A stretch of DNA of 64,000 nucleotides from Boudabousia tangfeifanii (GCF_001856685.1 NZ_CP017812.1:1426001-1490000); one strand, 5' to 3'; shown: positions 1 through 10,616, counted from the first letter of the stretch. Numbers and translations are program-made. Notes: generated by a model from the letters alone, not told the origin.

Positions 1-1
1 A

Positions 2-3000
2 GGCCGCACCCAAGGAGTAACTGCCCAGGACGCTACCGTTTCCATGCCGGCCATTTTGCTCACCCAAATTGCGGCACTAAGCGAATTAGACACTCTTCCC
101 ATTGAAGTAGACCTTACCGCCAGCTTGGGACATTCCCAAGGCGCCCTCGGATTGAGCGCGGCCAAGGCGCTAAAAGCTAAAGATCGAGGTGCCCTAGTTT
201 CCGTGGTGGCCCTGTCTGTTTTGCTTTCCTACGCGGCTAAAGCGCAAGTAGCTCAGTGGGGTTGGCCCACCTTAGGTTCGGCCATGCGTTCAGTACGTGG
301 ACTATGCCAAAACGCTATTGACCGTGCTTTGGCGAAGCAGCACACCGGCTGCGAAGAAACCGAAAAAGTGGCGGTAGCACTCAAGAACGGCCCCCAAACC
401 TTCGTACTGGCTGGGCATCCGCAAAGTTTGCTTGACTTCGAAGCCATTTGCCAAAAACGGGTAGATGAACGCAATGACGAACTGGCGAACAAACAGCGCG
501 GAGGCAACGAGATCAACCCAATTTGGGATGAGCTGCCTATCAATGTGCCCTTCCACCACCCGGCCTTCACCCCAGCCCTCGAACATGCCCTGGACTGGGC
601 GCAAAAATGCCACCTTGCGTTGCCTGAGCTTTCCCAGTTGGCGGCCGCAATCCTCACCGAGTCACACGATTGGCCCAGCGAACTCGTTTCCTTAGCCGGA
701 AGCTATGACTGGGCGGTAAATCTTGGGCCAGGAGATAGCTTGACTAGATTGAGTTCTACCCTAGTATCGCCTGCCAAATTACAGATCCTCGAAGGCGGCA
801 ATTATCAGTTGCGTCAGGCCTGGCACACTCCAGGCGTCCTCGACCAGCAAATCCAAGCGGGAGAAGCCGACCGCGCCAAATCCGATTACACGCGTTTTGC
901 CCCCAAACTAGTCAAACTAGCTGACGGGACTACCCGCCTCGAAACTGCCTTTAGTCGCCTCACCGGAAACTCCCCCGTACTTTTGGCGGGAATGACCCCA
1001 ACTACGGTGGATGCCGAAATTGTGGCTGCTGCCGCCAATGCCGGCTACTGGGCAGAAATGGCCGGTGGCGGCCAGTACTCCCCCGAAGTATTCAACCACA
1101 ACCTCAAAAACTTGGTAGCGGCCCTAGAGATTGGTCGTTGTGCTCAGTTCAATTCCATGTTCTTTGACCGCTACATGTGGAACCTACAGTTTGGCACCCA
1201 ACGGATTGTTTCCAAAGCGCGTGCTGCTGGCGCCCCGCTGAACGGCGTGACCATTTCTGCTGGTATCCCCGAGGTAGCTGAAGCCACCGAACTCATCGCC
1301 AGCCTGACCCAAGACGGTTTCAGCTACATTGCTTTCAAACCGGGCACAATCTCTCAGATCCGCTCTGTGCTGGCCATCGCTAAAGCTAACCCCAATTTCC
1401 AGCTAATCATGCAGGTCGAGGACGGTCACGCGGGTGGACACCATAGTTGGGAAAACCTCGACGACTTGCTGCTTGCTACCTATGACGAAATTCGGGCTAC
1501 CGAAAATGTAGTGCTTTGTGTCGGTGGGGGCATTGGTACCCCACAGATTGCCGCCCGCTACTTGCTTGGTACTTGGTCGGAGAAGTACACGGCTGATCGC
1601 CGCCCAGTTGATGGCATCTTGGTGGGCACTGCCGCCATGACCTGCCTCGAAGCGAAAACTTCCCCCGAAGTCAAGCAACTGCTAAAAGAAACCCCTGGGA
1701 TCGCGCCAGATGATCAGGGTGGTTGGGTCGGTTCTGGCCAGATTCGAGGTGGCGTCACCTCCGGGCTTTCGCACCTTCATGCCGACATGTATGAAATTGC
1801 GAATGATTCTGCCGCTTGCTCTCGTTTGCTTAGCGAAATCGGGGCAGATCTAGAACAAATCACCGCTAGGCGCGAGGAGATCATTGCCGCCCTCGATAAA
1901 ACGGCGAAACCGTATTTTGGCGACCTAGAAACCTTTACTTATCTTCAGTGGGCCCAGCGTTTTGTGGAACTGGCATACCCGTGGACTGACCCTACTTGGC
2001 CGGATCGTTTCTACGATTTACTTCAGCGGATCGAAGCCAGATTGAACCCGGCAGATCATGGCGAAATCGATTCCCTGTTTGCCTCGGTTGACGACGTGTC
2101 AGATGGCCCTGCTGCCATCGCTCGCCTAGCACAAGCCTACCCGCAGGCGGCCACCACCAAGATCTGGCCAGCCGATATTGCCTACTTCCCCACCTTGTGC
2201 CGCAAGCACCACAAGCCCTTGCCATTCGTGCCTGTCCTTGATGGCGATTTGGCTCGCTGGTGGGGTATGGATACCCTCTGGCAATCACAGGACGAACGCT
2301 ACGGCGCCTCGGCAGTACGCGTAATCCCTGGCCCAGTTTCGGTCGCTGGCATCGATCGGGTAGATGAGCCAGTGGCAGAACTTTTGGGACGCTTCGAAGC
2401 TGGCGCCATTTCGGCCCTAGAGGCAGAAAATGCCCCGGTTTTCGAAGGCTATGCTCGTCTAGGTGGCGTCAAGACACCCACCGAGTTCATTCAGAATTGT
2501 CCATGGCTAGACTGGCGTGGCCACCTGATGGCAAACCCTGCTCTTTCCTCAGATGACCCGGCACCTGCCGTACGTCGCTTCGGTCAGTCGGGTTCGTCCT
2601 CGGCCTGCGATATTGTCGAAACCGAGGACGGCTGGGAGATCGTCATTAACTGCGATACCCGCTGGGACGAGTTCGCTTCCGCCCCTGCCTTTGCGGTTAA
2701 AACAGTGCGTATTCCCTTGAGTCTACCCACTTCTTTGGCTACCGGCGCTGTCCTGAAAGTAGATGACCAACGGCTACCCGAAGCAGTCTACGGTTTATTG
2801 GCAGCGGTAGCTGGCATAGGTTCGACCTCAGCCAGTGGTGACCAGCTTACCAACCTGCCGAAGGTGAGTACGGAAGCAGGATCACCTTTCGGTCGCGTTG
2901 ATTATGCTTTCACCTTGAATCAAGAAGTATTCTCTTCGCACCTAGCCACCACTGGTGCGGCTCTGTCTGTCGTTCAGCCCAATAGCGACGAGAGCGGATT

Positions 3001-6000
3001 TACTCTGCCTACTGCATTACCTGATGCGCTAGTGGGGGCTTGCTGGCCGGCCATTTATGCGGCCTTGGGTTCGGCTTACCTGCCTGATGGCTATCCGGTA
3101 ATCGAAGGGTTGTTGCAAGCGGTTCACCTAGACCACTGCATCGATTTCACCCATGATTTGCGTCCATTTACCGCCGGTAGCAACCGGGTGGAGGTGATTG
3201 CTCGAACCAGTAAGCTAGAAGAATCCGCCTCAGGTCGCATTGTCAAGGTCACCTTGGAGTTGCGTATCGAGGGCGAATTGCTGGCGGTGCTGACGGAACG
3301 TTTTGCCATCCGAGGGCGCATCACCACGAATACTCCTCCTTCGATCCTGCCGGGCTTTGGTGGTTTGGGACGTGAGGTCAACCCGATTAAGCGACAGTTC
3401 TGGTCACGGACCATGGTGCTGGCCCCACCAGAAATGACCCCATTTGCGCTGGCCTCCGGGGATTTCAATCCGATCCACACTTCTTATCGAGCAGCCGCTC
3501 TAGTTGGTTTACCCGCACCTTTGGTACATGGCATGTGGCTTTCGGCCACCGCACAGGCTTTCTTGCTCTCCAGCTGGGGCGAGTTGCAGCCTGGGCGCCT
3601 GTTGGCTTGGAGCTATTCCATGTATGGCATGGTGCAGCTCAATGACTTGGTGGAGCTGGTGGCCGAACAGGTCGGTCGGGGCCCTAGCGGTGAAGTTGCT
3701 TTTGAAGTAACCGCCAAGATTGACGGCCAAGTGGTTTCTCGGGCGCAGGCCGTATTGAGTGCCCCGCGGACCGCCTACGTTTATCCCGGCCAAGGCATTC
3801 AGGCCACCAAGATGGGAGCTAGCGATCGCTTGGCTAACCCAGTAGTGCGTGAGGTTTGGGAACAGGCCGATGCGCACACTCGCCAGGCACACGGTTTTTC
3901 GATTCTGCGTATCGTGGATGAGAATCCGACCGAACTGTTGGTACGAGGCCAGTTGCTTAAGCACCCAAAGGGTGTTTTGCATCTGACCCAGTTCACCCAG
4001 GTGGCACTGGCGGTTTTGGCTTATGGGCAAACTCAGCAGTTGCGTGCTGCCGGGCAGCAGGTGGCAGGAGCCTACTTCGCTGGGCATTCACTCGGTGAGT
4101 ACACTGCTTTGGCCGCTTGTGCGAATATTTTCGATCTGCCCGCCGTGATCGATGTGGTTTATTCGCGTGGTAGCGCCATGCACTCTTTGGTGCCACGCGA
4201 TGAGGCCGGCCGTTCCAACTATCGCTTAGGGGCCTTGCGCCCAAATCAGTGTGGCTTGGACGAGGCCGAGATCGAAGCTTTGGTCGCCTCAATTGCCACA
4301 CAAACTGGCGAGTTCTTGCAGATTGTGAACTACAATGTGGCTTCACGTCAGTATGCGGTGGCTGGGACGATTGCCGGCTTGGACGCGTTGGCGAAGCGCG
4401 CAGAGGAGCTAGCTGCACTTCGCGGCGGCAAGCGTCCTTATATTAAGATTCCGGGAATTGACGTCCCGTTCCACTCTAGCGTTTTGGCGAATGGGGTTCC
4501 CGCTTTTGCCCAGACACTTGAGCGTTTACTCCCCACTACAATCGATGTGGAAGTTTTGGTTGGTCGCTATCTGCCCAACCTGGTAGCCCTTCCTTTTGCT
4601 TTGACGCGCGACTTTGCGGAGGCAATCGTGGGGGCAGCTCCCGCGCAACGCTTGGCTGATTTATTGGCCGAGGGTGACGAGTTCGAACGTCTCGCAGCAA
4701 ACGAGCCCGAACGTCTGGCGAGGATTTTGTTGGTGGAATTGCTTTCTTGGCAGTTTGCTTCCCCGGTTCGTTGGATTGAGACGCAGGAGTTGTTGTTTAC
4801 CCCGGTAAAGGATGGCGGCCTCGGTATTGATCACCTAGTAGAAATTGGTTTGGCAGCTTCCCCCACTTTGGCAAATCTGGCGAAACAAACTTTGTCACTA
4901 CCGCAGTTCTCGCGTCGCGCAGTGAAGCTCTTGAATCTAGAACGCGACCAAGTGGTAGTTTTGGCCAATGAGGCGATTGCTACTCCGGCTCTGTCAGCGG
5001 AACTGGAACAGTTCAAACAGCAGTCTTTGGCAATCCAAACCGCTAGGCAGAACAACCTAGACTTAACGACGGTTGAGGCATCAACTCAAGCTTCATCTCA
5101 GGATGGTCCGGTTGCTGCTACCACTGAAAATGCCATTGGCCAGTCCGAAGTTGAAAGCCCGGCGACCCTTGCTCAGGTGACAACGCCTGCTCAGGTTACT
5201 GCTGACTCTAATGTTTCTAGCACGGAAGAAACGCCAGCCGACTCGGCGTCTTCGGCCAATGCCCAGGCCCCCACCCAGGCGGCGTCCTCGGCCCAGCCGA
5301 GCCAGAGCGCGGCTACTTCGGGCGTGGCACCCGAGGCACGCTTTACGGCCAAGGAGGCAGCTTTGGCTTTGTTTGCTTGGCAGACTAAGCTGCGCACCAG
5401 CCAGGTGCTGCCGGCCGATACGATGGATACCCTGACCAACGGGGTTTCCTCGCGACGCAACCAGTTGCTTATGGATTTGGCAGCCGAACTACAGGTCGCT
5501 TCAATCGAGGGCGCCTCTGAAGCGAGCGTAGAAACATTACTAGGTAAGGTGGTCAGCGCGGCCCCCACTTATAAACCACTGGGCCCGGTTTTGCAGGCTG
5601 TAGTTGATGCCCAGTTGCGTCCGATTTGGGCAAGTGCCGGCGCCAAATTGAGCGCGATCGAATCTCGTTTGCGCCAGCACTGGCAGCTTCCCGATTCCTG
5701 GTTGCACCCAGTACTGGTTAACTTGCTTTTGGGTTTGCGCGAGGGCGATTCCCTCCGAGGTGGTTCCCTTTCCGATTGGGAGCTAAGCAGCAACCCAGAT
5801 CAGGCTCGTTTGCTTTCCTGGATCGATCAGGCGGTGGCCGAGGTGGCGACCGAGCTGAACTACCAGTTGCCTACTCCGGGTAATGAGGGGCCAACCAGTG
5901 GGAACGTTCAGGTCGATAGTGCCGCTCTTTCTGCTTTAGCTGAAGCTATTACGGGTGAGCAGGGAATCTTGGCGAAACTGGCTCGGACTACTTTGGCTGA

Positions 6001-9000
6001 ACTCGGGTTAGCCAATGCCCCAGTTTCGGTGGCGCTTGATGAAGCTGGAGCCCAGCTTTTGGCGAAGGTAGAAACTGAACTTGGGCCAAAGTGGCTCGAG
6101 TCTGTCAGCAATGCTTTCGATCCGAAACGGGCAGTGCTCTTTAATGACCGTTGGGCCAGTGCCCGCGAAGATTTGGCTCGTTGGGGACAAGCGCTTGCAG
6201 CTTCCCCCGAGGCTAAGGTGAGTATGCCTGACCCGAGTCGTTTTGCCGGATTGGGGAAAACCGTTTCCCACCAAGCTAAGTGGTGGGCCGGGCAGGTTCA
6301 GAGCCAAGCTAAGTGGTTTGAGCAGGTGTCTGACCTGGCTTTGGAATCTGCGACCGGACGTTTCCAGCAGGAAGTCGCTTTGGTAACTGGGGCCGCCCCA
6401 AATTCGATTGCGGGTGCCTTGGTCGCCGACCTGTTGCAAGGTGGAGCGACGGTGATTATGACTGCGTCCCGCATTGATGATCGACGCTTGAATTTCGCCC
6501 GTGAGCTCTACGCCGAGAATGCTAATGCGCAAGCCAAACTGTGGCTAGTTCCAGCGAATTTGAATTCCTTCCAAGATATTGATGATTTGCTGTCCTGGGT
6601 TACCACTGCCCAGACAGAAAGCGTTGGTCAAGTGACGAAGGTACTCAAACCTGCCTTGCTCCCAACTTTGCTGTTCCCTTTTGCTGCTGGACGCGTTTTT
6701 GGTTCTTTGGCCGAGGCCGGTCCCGCTACCGAACGCCAAGCTAGGATACTGCTGTGGAGTGTGGAGCGCCTCTTGGCTGGTTTGGCTCAGGCCACTGCCG
6801 ATTATGGCAATGGCGAGCGAGTCCATGTGGTGCTTCCGGGCTCTCCTAACCGTGGTACTTTTGGGGGCGATGGCCCTTATGGTGAAGTCAAGGCAGCTTT
6901 CGATGCCATCGTGAATAAGTGGCAGGTGGAAAGTGTTTGGCCACAGCAGGTCACCTTGGCTCGTGCCCACATTGGTTGGGTATCTGGCACCAACTTAATG
7001 GGGGCTAATGACGCCCTAGTGCCGGCTGCTAAGGAAGCAGGCATCGAGGTCTATACTCCCGCGCAGATTAGCGAAAAGCTCCTTGACCTGTGTTCGCCGA
7101 AGGCACGAGCTAAGGCGGCGAAGGCACCGCTGGAGGCAGATCTTACTGGTGGTTTGGCCCAAGCCAAGGTGCACCTGCCAACTTTGGCGGCGCAAGTTGC
7201 CGCGCAGGTCAAGGCCGCGCAGGAGCTAGCCCAGACCGAAGCAAAGGCACTAGAAGCTCCGAAGATTAAGGCCCTCCCGAATATCACTTTGCCAACCTTG
7301 GCGTCATCCACAAAGGTGGGGCCGACCTCGACCAAACTATCCGATCTGGTGGTTTTGGTTGGTACCGGCGAGGTTTCTGCTTGGGGCTCAGGACGTACCA
7401 GGCAGGAAGCTGAATACGGTATTTCGCGCGATGGTAGCGTCGAACTAACCGCTGCTGGCGTACTGGAATTGGCTTGGATGATGGGCCTGTTGACTTGGGC
7501 GCAAGAACCACAAGCTGGTTGGTATGACCAGTCTGGTGAACTGGTGCCGGAAGCTGAGATCTACGAGCGTTATCGTGAGGAAGTGACAGCTCGTTGTGGG
7601 GTTCGCGAGTTTGTCAATGACTCCACTTTGGTGGACTTGGGTTCGTTGGATGCGGCCACGGTTTACCTCGAATCCGATGTGGAGTTCACGGTACCTAGTG
7701 AGGAGATTGCTCGCGCCTACCAAGTAGCTGATCCTACAGCCACCTATTTCCCCAATGACGAGGGCGAGTTTGTGGTGCGTAAGCTAGCTGGAAGCCAAGT
7801 GCTCGTGCCTAAGAAGGCCACTTTGACCCGCACGGTTGGCGGGCAACTACCTACCGATTTCGATCCTGCCAAGTGGGGGCTTCCAGTGGGCATGCTCGAT
7901 GGCATGGACCGGATTGCAGCCTGGAACTTGGTGACCTGCGTGGATGCTTTCCTCAGTGCGGGCTTCACCCCGGCTGAACTACTGACGGCGCTTCACCCCA
8001 GCCAGGTTGCCTCCACCCAAGGTACCGGCATTGGCGGGATGGAGTCTTTGCGTCAGGTCTTCCTCGATCGCTTCCTTGGTAAGGATCGCCCGCAGGATAT
8101 CTTGCAGGAGGCTTTGCCCAATGTGGTGGCCGCGCACGTCATGCAAGCCTATGTGGGCGGTTATGGCGCCATGATTCACCCGGTGGCTGCTTGTGCTACT
8201 GCAGCTGTTTCCCTAGAAGAAGGGGTTGACAAGATTTTGGTGGGTAAAGCCAAGTTTGTGGTCACCGGCGGGATCGACGATATTAGTGTCGAGTCGCTAA
8301 CCGGTTTCGGGGAAATGAATGCCACCGCAGATTCAGCGGCGATGGCGGCCAAGGGAATTAATCCGCGTTTCTTCTCGCGGGCAAATGATGCCCGTCGAGG
8401 TGGTTTCGTTGAGGCTGCTGGTGGCGGCACCGCGCTGTTGGCTCGTGGTGACGTGGCGGCAGAGCTGGGTCTCCCAGTGCTGGCGGTGGTCGCTCACGCC
8501 CAGTCTTTTGCTGATGGCGCGCACACGTCGATTCCGGCTCCGGGCATTGGGGCACTTGCGGCCGGCTGTGGCTATGGCGACTCTCGTTTGGCTCAGAATC
8601 TGGCAAAGCTGGGTTTGAGCGCAAATGATGTAAAAGTTGTCTCGAAGCACGATACTTCCACCAATGCCAATGACCCGAATGAGTCTTTGCTGCACGCTAC
8701 TTTGTGGCCGGCGATTGGCCGTGAGACTGGCAATCCTCAGTACGTGATTTCTCAGAAGTCGTTGACTGGACATGCCAAGGGTGGTGCCGCGCTCTTCCAG
8801 CTGGCTGGTTTGGCTCAGGTGCTTCGCACCGGTAAGTTGCCGGGCAATGCCGCCCTCGATTGTGTTGATGAGGCGATCGCGCCCAAGTCGGGAGAATTCG
8901 TTTGGCTTCGTTCTCCGCTCGATTTGGGTCCGGGCGCGGTAAAGGCAGCTGCCTTAACTTCGCTTGGTTTCGGGCACGTTTCCGCTTTGGTGGTTTTGGC

Positions 9001-9265
9001 TCACCCGTCCTGTTTCGAAGCGGTTTTGCAGGCCGAGGGCGGGAATGTGGCCGCTTGGCGTCAGCGCGCTAGCGAACGGTTGCAAGCTGGGGCTCGTCGA
9101 CTCTCCGCGGCCATGATTGGTCAAGCGAAGCTTTATGAACCGGTGGAAAAGCGTCGCCTCCCGCAGGTAGGCGCTGATGAGAGCGAGCGGGCCATGCTGC
9201 TTGATCCACAAGCTCGCCTAGCAAGCAACGGTCGGTTTCAACCAGCAAGTGAAGTACAGCAATGA
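2..9265 (+). CDS. fas: Type I fatty acid synthase (FAS-I), 5' end cut by window edge
   Basis: Multifunctional cytosolic enzyme making long-chain acyl-CoAs from acetyl- and malonyl-CoA with NADPH. The frame is open to base 2, upstream of the first ATG at 44, so the N-terminus (perhaps about 100 residues, judged from family length) is missing. Counting from that ATG, the domains are: acyltransferase with GHSQG at 29-33; flavin enoyl reductase with GMTPTT near 315; MaoC-type dehydratase with GDFNPIHT near 1139; malonyl/palmitoyl transferase with GHSLGEY near 1347; an Ala/Ser/Gln-rich linker around 1650-1760; the ACP with GVSSRRNQ near 1800, which carries the phosphopantetheine serine; ketoreductase with VTGAAPNS near 2114; and ketosynthase with active-site Cys near 2716 (AACATAA), His in KHDTSTNANDPNE near 2868 and KSLTGHAKGG near 2906. 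This is the fused order typical of actinobacterial FAS-I. No phosphopantetheinyl transferase domain follows the ketosynthase; acpS supplies that activity. Confidence 0.98.
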   Translation, partial: GRTQGVTAQDATVSMPAILLTQIAALSELDTLPIEVDLTASLGHSQGALGLSAAKALKAKDRGALVSVVALSVLLSYAAKAQVAQWGWPTLGSAMRSVRGLCQNAIDRALAKQHTGCEETEKVAVALKNGPQTFVLAGHPQSLLDFEAICQKRVDERNDELANKQRGGNEINPIWDELPINVPFHHPAFTPALEHALDWAQKCHLALPELSQLAAAILTESHDWPSELVSLAGSYDWAVNLGPGDSLTRLSSTLVSPAKLQILEGGNYQLRQAWHTPGVLDQQIQAGEADRAKSDYTRFAPKLVKLADGTTRLETAFSRLTGNSPVLLAGMTPTTVDAEIVAAAANAGYWAEMAGGGQYSPEVFNHNLKNLVAALEIGRCAQFNSMFFDRYMWNLQFGTQRIVSKARAAGAPLNGVTISAGIPEVAEATELIASLTQDGFSYIAFKPGTISQIRSVLAIAKANPNFQLIMQVEDGHAGGHHSWENLDDLLLATYDEIRATENVVLCVGGGIGTPQIAARYLLGTWSEKYTADRRPVDGILVGTAAMTCLEAKTSPEVKQLLKETPGIAPDDQGGWVGSGQIRGGVTSGLSHLHADMYEIANDSAACSRLLSEIGADLEQITARREEIIAALDKTAKPYFGDLETFTYLQWAQRFVELAYPWTDPTWPDRFYDLLQRIEARLNPADHGEIDSLFASVDDVSDGPAAIARLAQAYPQAATTKIWPADIAYFPTLCRKHHKPLPFVPVLDGDLARWWGMDTLWQSQDERYGASAVRVIPGPVSVAGIDRVDEPVAELLGRFEAGAISALEAENAPVFEGYARLGGVKTPTEFIQNCPWLDWRGHLMANPALSSDDPAPAVRRFGQSGSSSACDIVETEDGWEIVINCDTRWDEFASAPAFAVKTVRIPLSLPTSLATGAVLKVDDQRLPEAVYGLLAAVAGIGSTSASGDQLTNLPKVSTEAGSPFGRVDYAFTLNQEVFSSHLATTGAALSVVQPNSDESGFTLPTALPDALVGACWPAIYAALGSAYLPDGYPVIEGLLQAVHLDHCIDFTHDLRPFTAGSNRVEVIARTSKLEESASGRIVKVTLELRIEGELLAVLTERFAIRGRITTNTPPSILPGFGGLGREVNPIKRQFWSRTMVLAPPEMTPFALASGDFNPIHTSYRAAALVGLPAPLVHGMWLSATAQAFLLSSWGELQPGRLLAWSYSMYGMVQLNDLVELVAEQVGRGPSGEVAFEVTAKIDGQVVSRAQAVLSAPRTAYVYPGQGIQATKMGASDRLANPVVREVWEQADAHTRQAHGFSILRIVDENPTELLVRGQLLKHPKGVLHLTQFTQVALAVLAYGQTQQLRAAGQQVAGAYFAGHSLGEYTALAACANIFDLPAVIDVVYSRGSAMHSLVPRDEAGRSNYRLGALRPNQCGLDEAEIEALVASIATQTGEFLQIVNYNVASRQYAVAGTIAGLDALAKRAEELAALRGGKRPYIKIPGIDVPFHSSVLANGVPAFAQTLERLLPTTIDVEVLVGRYLPNLVALPFALTRDFAEAIVGAAPAQRLADLLAEGDEFERLAANEPERLARILLVELLSWQFASPVRWIETQELLFTPVKDGGLGIDHLVEIGLAASPTLANLAKQTLSLPQFSRRAVKLLNLERDQVVVLANEAIATPALSAELEQFKQQSLAIQTARQNNLDLTTVEASTQASSQDGPVAATTENAIGQSEVESPATLAQVTTPAQVTADSNVSSTEETPADSASSANAQAPTQAASSAQPSQSAATSGVAPEARFTAKEAALALFAWQTKLRTSQVLPADTMDTLTNGVSSRRNQLLMDLAAELQVASIEGASEASVETLLGKVVSAAPTYKPLGPVLQAVVDAQLRPIWASAGAKLSAIESRLRQHWQLPDSWLHPVLVNLLLGLREGDSLRGGSLSDWELSSNPDQARLLSWIDQAVAEVATELNYQLPTPGNEGPTSGNVQVDSAALSALAEAITGEQGILAKLARTTLAELGLANAPVSVALDEAGAQLLAKVETELGPKWLESVSNAFDPKRAVLFNDRWASAREDLARWGQALAASPEAKVSMPDPSRFAGLGKTVSHQAKWWAGQVQSQAKWFEQVSDLALESATGRFQQEVALVTGAAPNSIAGALVADLLQGGATVIMTASRIDDRRLNFARELYAENANAQAKLWLVPANLNSFQDIDDLLSWVTTAQTESVGQVTKVLKPALLPTLLFPFAAGRVFGSLAEAGPATERQARILLWSVERLLAGLAQATADYGNGERVHVVLPGSPNRGTFGGDGPYGEVKAAFDAIVNKWQVESVWPQQVTLARAHIGWVSGTNLMGANDALVPAAKEAGIEVYTPAQISEKLLDLCSPKARAKAAKAPLEADLTGGLAQAKVHLPTLAAQVAAQVKAAQELAQTEAKALEAPKIKALPNITLPTLASSTKVGPTSTKLSDLVVLVGTGEVSAWGSGRTRQEAEYGISRDGSVELTAAGVLELAWMMGLLTWAQEPQAGWYDQSGELVPEAEIYERYREEVTARCGVREFVNDSTLVDLGSLDAATVYLESDVEFTVPSEEIARAYQVADPTATYFPNDEGEFVVRKLAGSQVLVPKKATLTRTVGGQLPTDFDPAKWGLPVGMLDGMDRIAAWNLVTCVDAFLSAGFTPAELLTALHPSQVASTQGTGIGGMESLRQVFLDRFLGKDRPQDILQEALPNVVAAHVMQAYVGGYGAMIHPVAACATAAVSLEEGVDKILVGKAKFVVTGGIDDISVESLTGFGEMNATADSAAMAAKGINPRFFSRANDARRGGFVEAAGGGTALLARGDVAAELGLPVLAVVAHAQSFADGAHTSIPAPGIGALAAGCGYGDSRLAQNLAKLGLSANDVKVVSKHDTSTNANDPNESLLHATLWPAIGRETGNPQYVISQKSLTGHAKGGAALFQLAGLAQVLRTGKLPGNAALDCVDEAIAPKSGEFVWLRSPLDLGPGAVKAAALTSLGFGHVSALVVLAHPSCFEAVLQAEGGNVAAWRQRASERLQAGARRLSAAMIGQAKLYEPVEKRRLPQVGADESERAMLLDPQARLASNGRFQPASEVQQ

Positions 9266-9771
9266 GCCTGAGAGGAAACCAGGTTGCTAGCTCGCCCCAG
9301 CCGAGTTTGGCTCGCTCTTTGGCTAGCTTGCCCCGAGATTGGGGACGCCAAGGGGTCTGCGGGGTAGGGATGGACACGGTTAAAATCAGTGATTTTGCCG
9401 CGCAACTCCAGATGCCAGGGTCCACCTTCTCGCAGGTTTTCACCGCCCAAGAGCAACAGGTCGCGTCTTTGCGTCCAGCGCCGGCAGCTTCGCTTGCTGC
9501 TCGTTGGGCGGCCAAGGAAGCGCTAGTTAAGGCTTGGTCACAAGCTTTGGGTCCATTGCCGTTACCATTGCCTGATTCTCCGGCGATTTGGTCGCAGATC
9601 GAGGTGGTTAGCGATAGCGTGCACCGCCCTCGGTTGGTTTTATCTGGGGAAGTTTTGGCGGCTTTTTCGCGGACTTGCCCGGGTGCCATGTGCCAAGTTT
9701 CTTTATGTCACGAGGACGATTTTGCCAGTGCCATTGTCATCGTAAGTGGCAGTGGGGCGAATCCCGGCTAA
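9262..9771 (+). CDS. acpS: Holo-[acyl-carrier-protein] synthase
   Basis: Transfers 4'-phosphopantetheine from CoA to the ACP serine, here presumably that of the FAS-I just upstream. The start ATG overlaps the fas stop (ATGA at 9262-9265), so the genes should be translationally coupled. At 169 residues it is longer than the usual 120-130 because about 33 residues precede the conserved core. That core shows GVGMDTVKI, with the Mg-binding Asp, near residues 36-44, and AARWAAKEALVKAW, with the W.AKEA motif, around 85-98. The pairing fas-acpS is conserved in actinobacteria. The N-terminal extension has no recognised motif; a later start is possible, but the overlap favours this one. Confidence 0.93.
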   Translation: MSLRGNQVASSPQPSLARSLASLPRDWGRQGVCGVGMDTVKISDFAAQLQMPGSTFSQVFTAQEQQVASLRPAPAASLAARWAAKEALVKAWSQALGPLPLPLPDSPAIWSQIEVVSDSVHRPRLVLSGEVLAAFSRTCPGAMCQVSLCHEDDFASAIVIVSGSGANPG

Positions 9772-9911
9772 GGCAACCTGCCTCAGCTGGAGTAAACCAG
9801 TCCTTGCTGGGCAAATCACTCCTTGCTGGGGCAACCAGCTTTTCCTGTGGCAAACCAGTCCCACCCTAAAAAACTTATCTCTAATATTTCAACCCATCAG
9901 AAAGTAGAAAA
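9772..9911 (+). repeat. acpS-bioY spacer with short direct repeats and weak terminator
   Basis: This 140-bp gap holds short direct repeats: AAACCAGTCC occurs twice (near 9794 and 9852), and CCTTGCTGGG occurs twice (near 9802 and 9821). GCTGG/CCAGC with a 5-nt loop at 9825-9839, followed by TTTT (9840-9843), could act as a weak terminator for fas-acpS. Nearer bioY the DNA turns AT-rich, with TAATAT as a possible -10. I saw no BioQ-like inverted repeat. Confidence 0.4.
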
Positions 9912-10541
9912 ATGTCTAAAACCTCCCCCACTCTAAATAAGTCTTTGCTTCTTAGCGAACCGGTGCTAGCCGATCGTTGGACCTTGGGATCACTGAGTAA
10001 GGCTGCCCGCGAGTTGGTACTGGTCATCGCCGGGGCCTCTTTGGTCGGCGCTTTCGCCCAGCTTAGTGTGCCGATGTGGCCGGTGCCGGTTACTGCCCAG
10101 ACGCTAGCAGTCATGTTGGTGGGCGCGGCCTTTGGTTTGACTAGAGGTGCGATTACTTTGGCAAGTTACTTGGGGCTCGGCCTATTGGTGGTGCCTTGGT
10201 TTGCGAACTTCACGGGTGGCAGCGCAGCTATCTTTAAGCCTTCCTTTGGCTTCATTATCGGTTTTATCCTGATGGCTGCCTTGGTCGGTTTTGGGGCCCA
10301 GCGTGGTTGGGATCGTCGCCTTTCCTCGGCCTTCTTGCTCTTCTTGGGGGCAAATGTCGCGCTTTATGTTTTTGGGCTGGCTTATCTTTGGGTCGCCCTA
10401 GCCGCTTTGGGTAAGACCCTTTCCCTGTCAGCACTGCTAAAGATTGGCTTGTTGCCTTTTGTTCCTGGTGACTTGTTAAAGACCGTGCTGGCTGCGGCTC
10501 TTTCTCCGCTAGCTTGGAAGCTAGTGGGGGCTAAAGCCTAG
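9912..10541 (+). CDS. bioY: Biotin transporter BioY (ECF S component)
   Basis: Integral membrane substrate-binding subunit for biotin uptake through an ECF-type transporter. The 209-residue protein has about six hydrophobic segments after a roughly 35-residue hydrophilic N-terminus. It carries the family signature around VPMWPVPVTAQTLAV near residues 55-70, and then GLGLLVVPWF and a Gly-rich GGSAAIFKPSFGFIIGF stretch. No EcfA or EcfT gene lies nearby, so it either uses shared energising subunits encoded elsewhere or works alone, as has been reported for some BioY proteins. Biotin is the cofactor of acetyl-CoA carboxylase, which makes malonyl-CoA for FAS-I, so the position after fas-acpS makes functional sense. 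The ribosome binding site is weak (AGAAAG). Confidence 0.93.
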   Translation: MSKTSPTLNKSLLLSEPVLADRWTLGSLSKAARELVLVIAGASLVGAFAQLSVPMWPVPVTAQTLAVMLVGAAFGLTRGAITLASYLGLGLLVVPWFANFTGGSAAIFKPSFGFIIGFILMAALVGFGAQRGWDRRLSSAFLLFLGANVALYVFGLAYLWVALAALGKTLSLSALLKIGLLPFVPGDLLKTVLAAALSPLAWKLVGAKA

Positions 10542-10560
10542 TGGGCTCACGCTAAAACGA

Positions 10561-10603
10561 CTTGGGGCTCGTCAGGTTTTGCTTGACGGGCTCCAAGCTT
10601 TTT
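10561..10603 (+). terminator. Rho-independent terminator after bioY
   Basis: A long stem pairs CTTGGGGCTCGTCA with TTGACGGGCTCCAAG (G-U pairs allowed), with a short T-rich loop, followed by CTTTTTC. It lies between two convergent genes, bioY and the GNAT gene ending at 10617. The A-rich left flank is poor, so it mainly serves the plus strand. Confidence 0.8.
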
Positions 10604-10616
10604 CGCAGTAGAACTG

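Noticed and set aside
9825..9843. Strong terminator after acpS
   Set aside because: The stem has only five base pairs, so I list it within the spacer feature as weak only.
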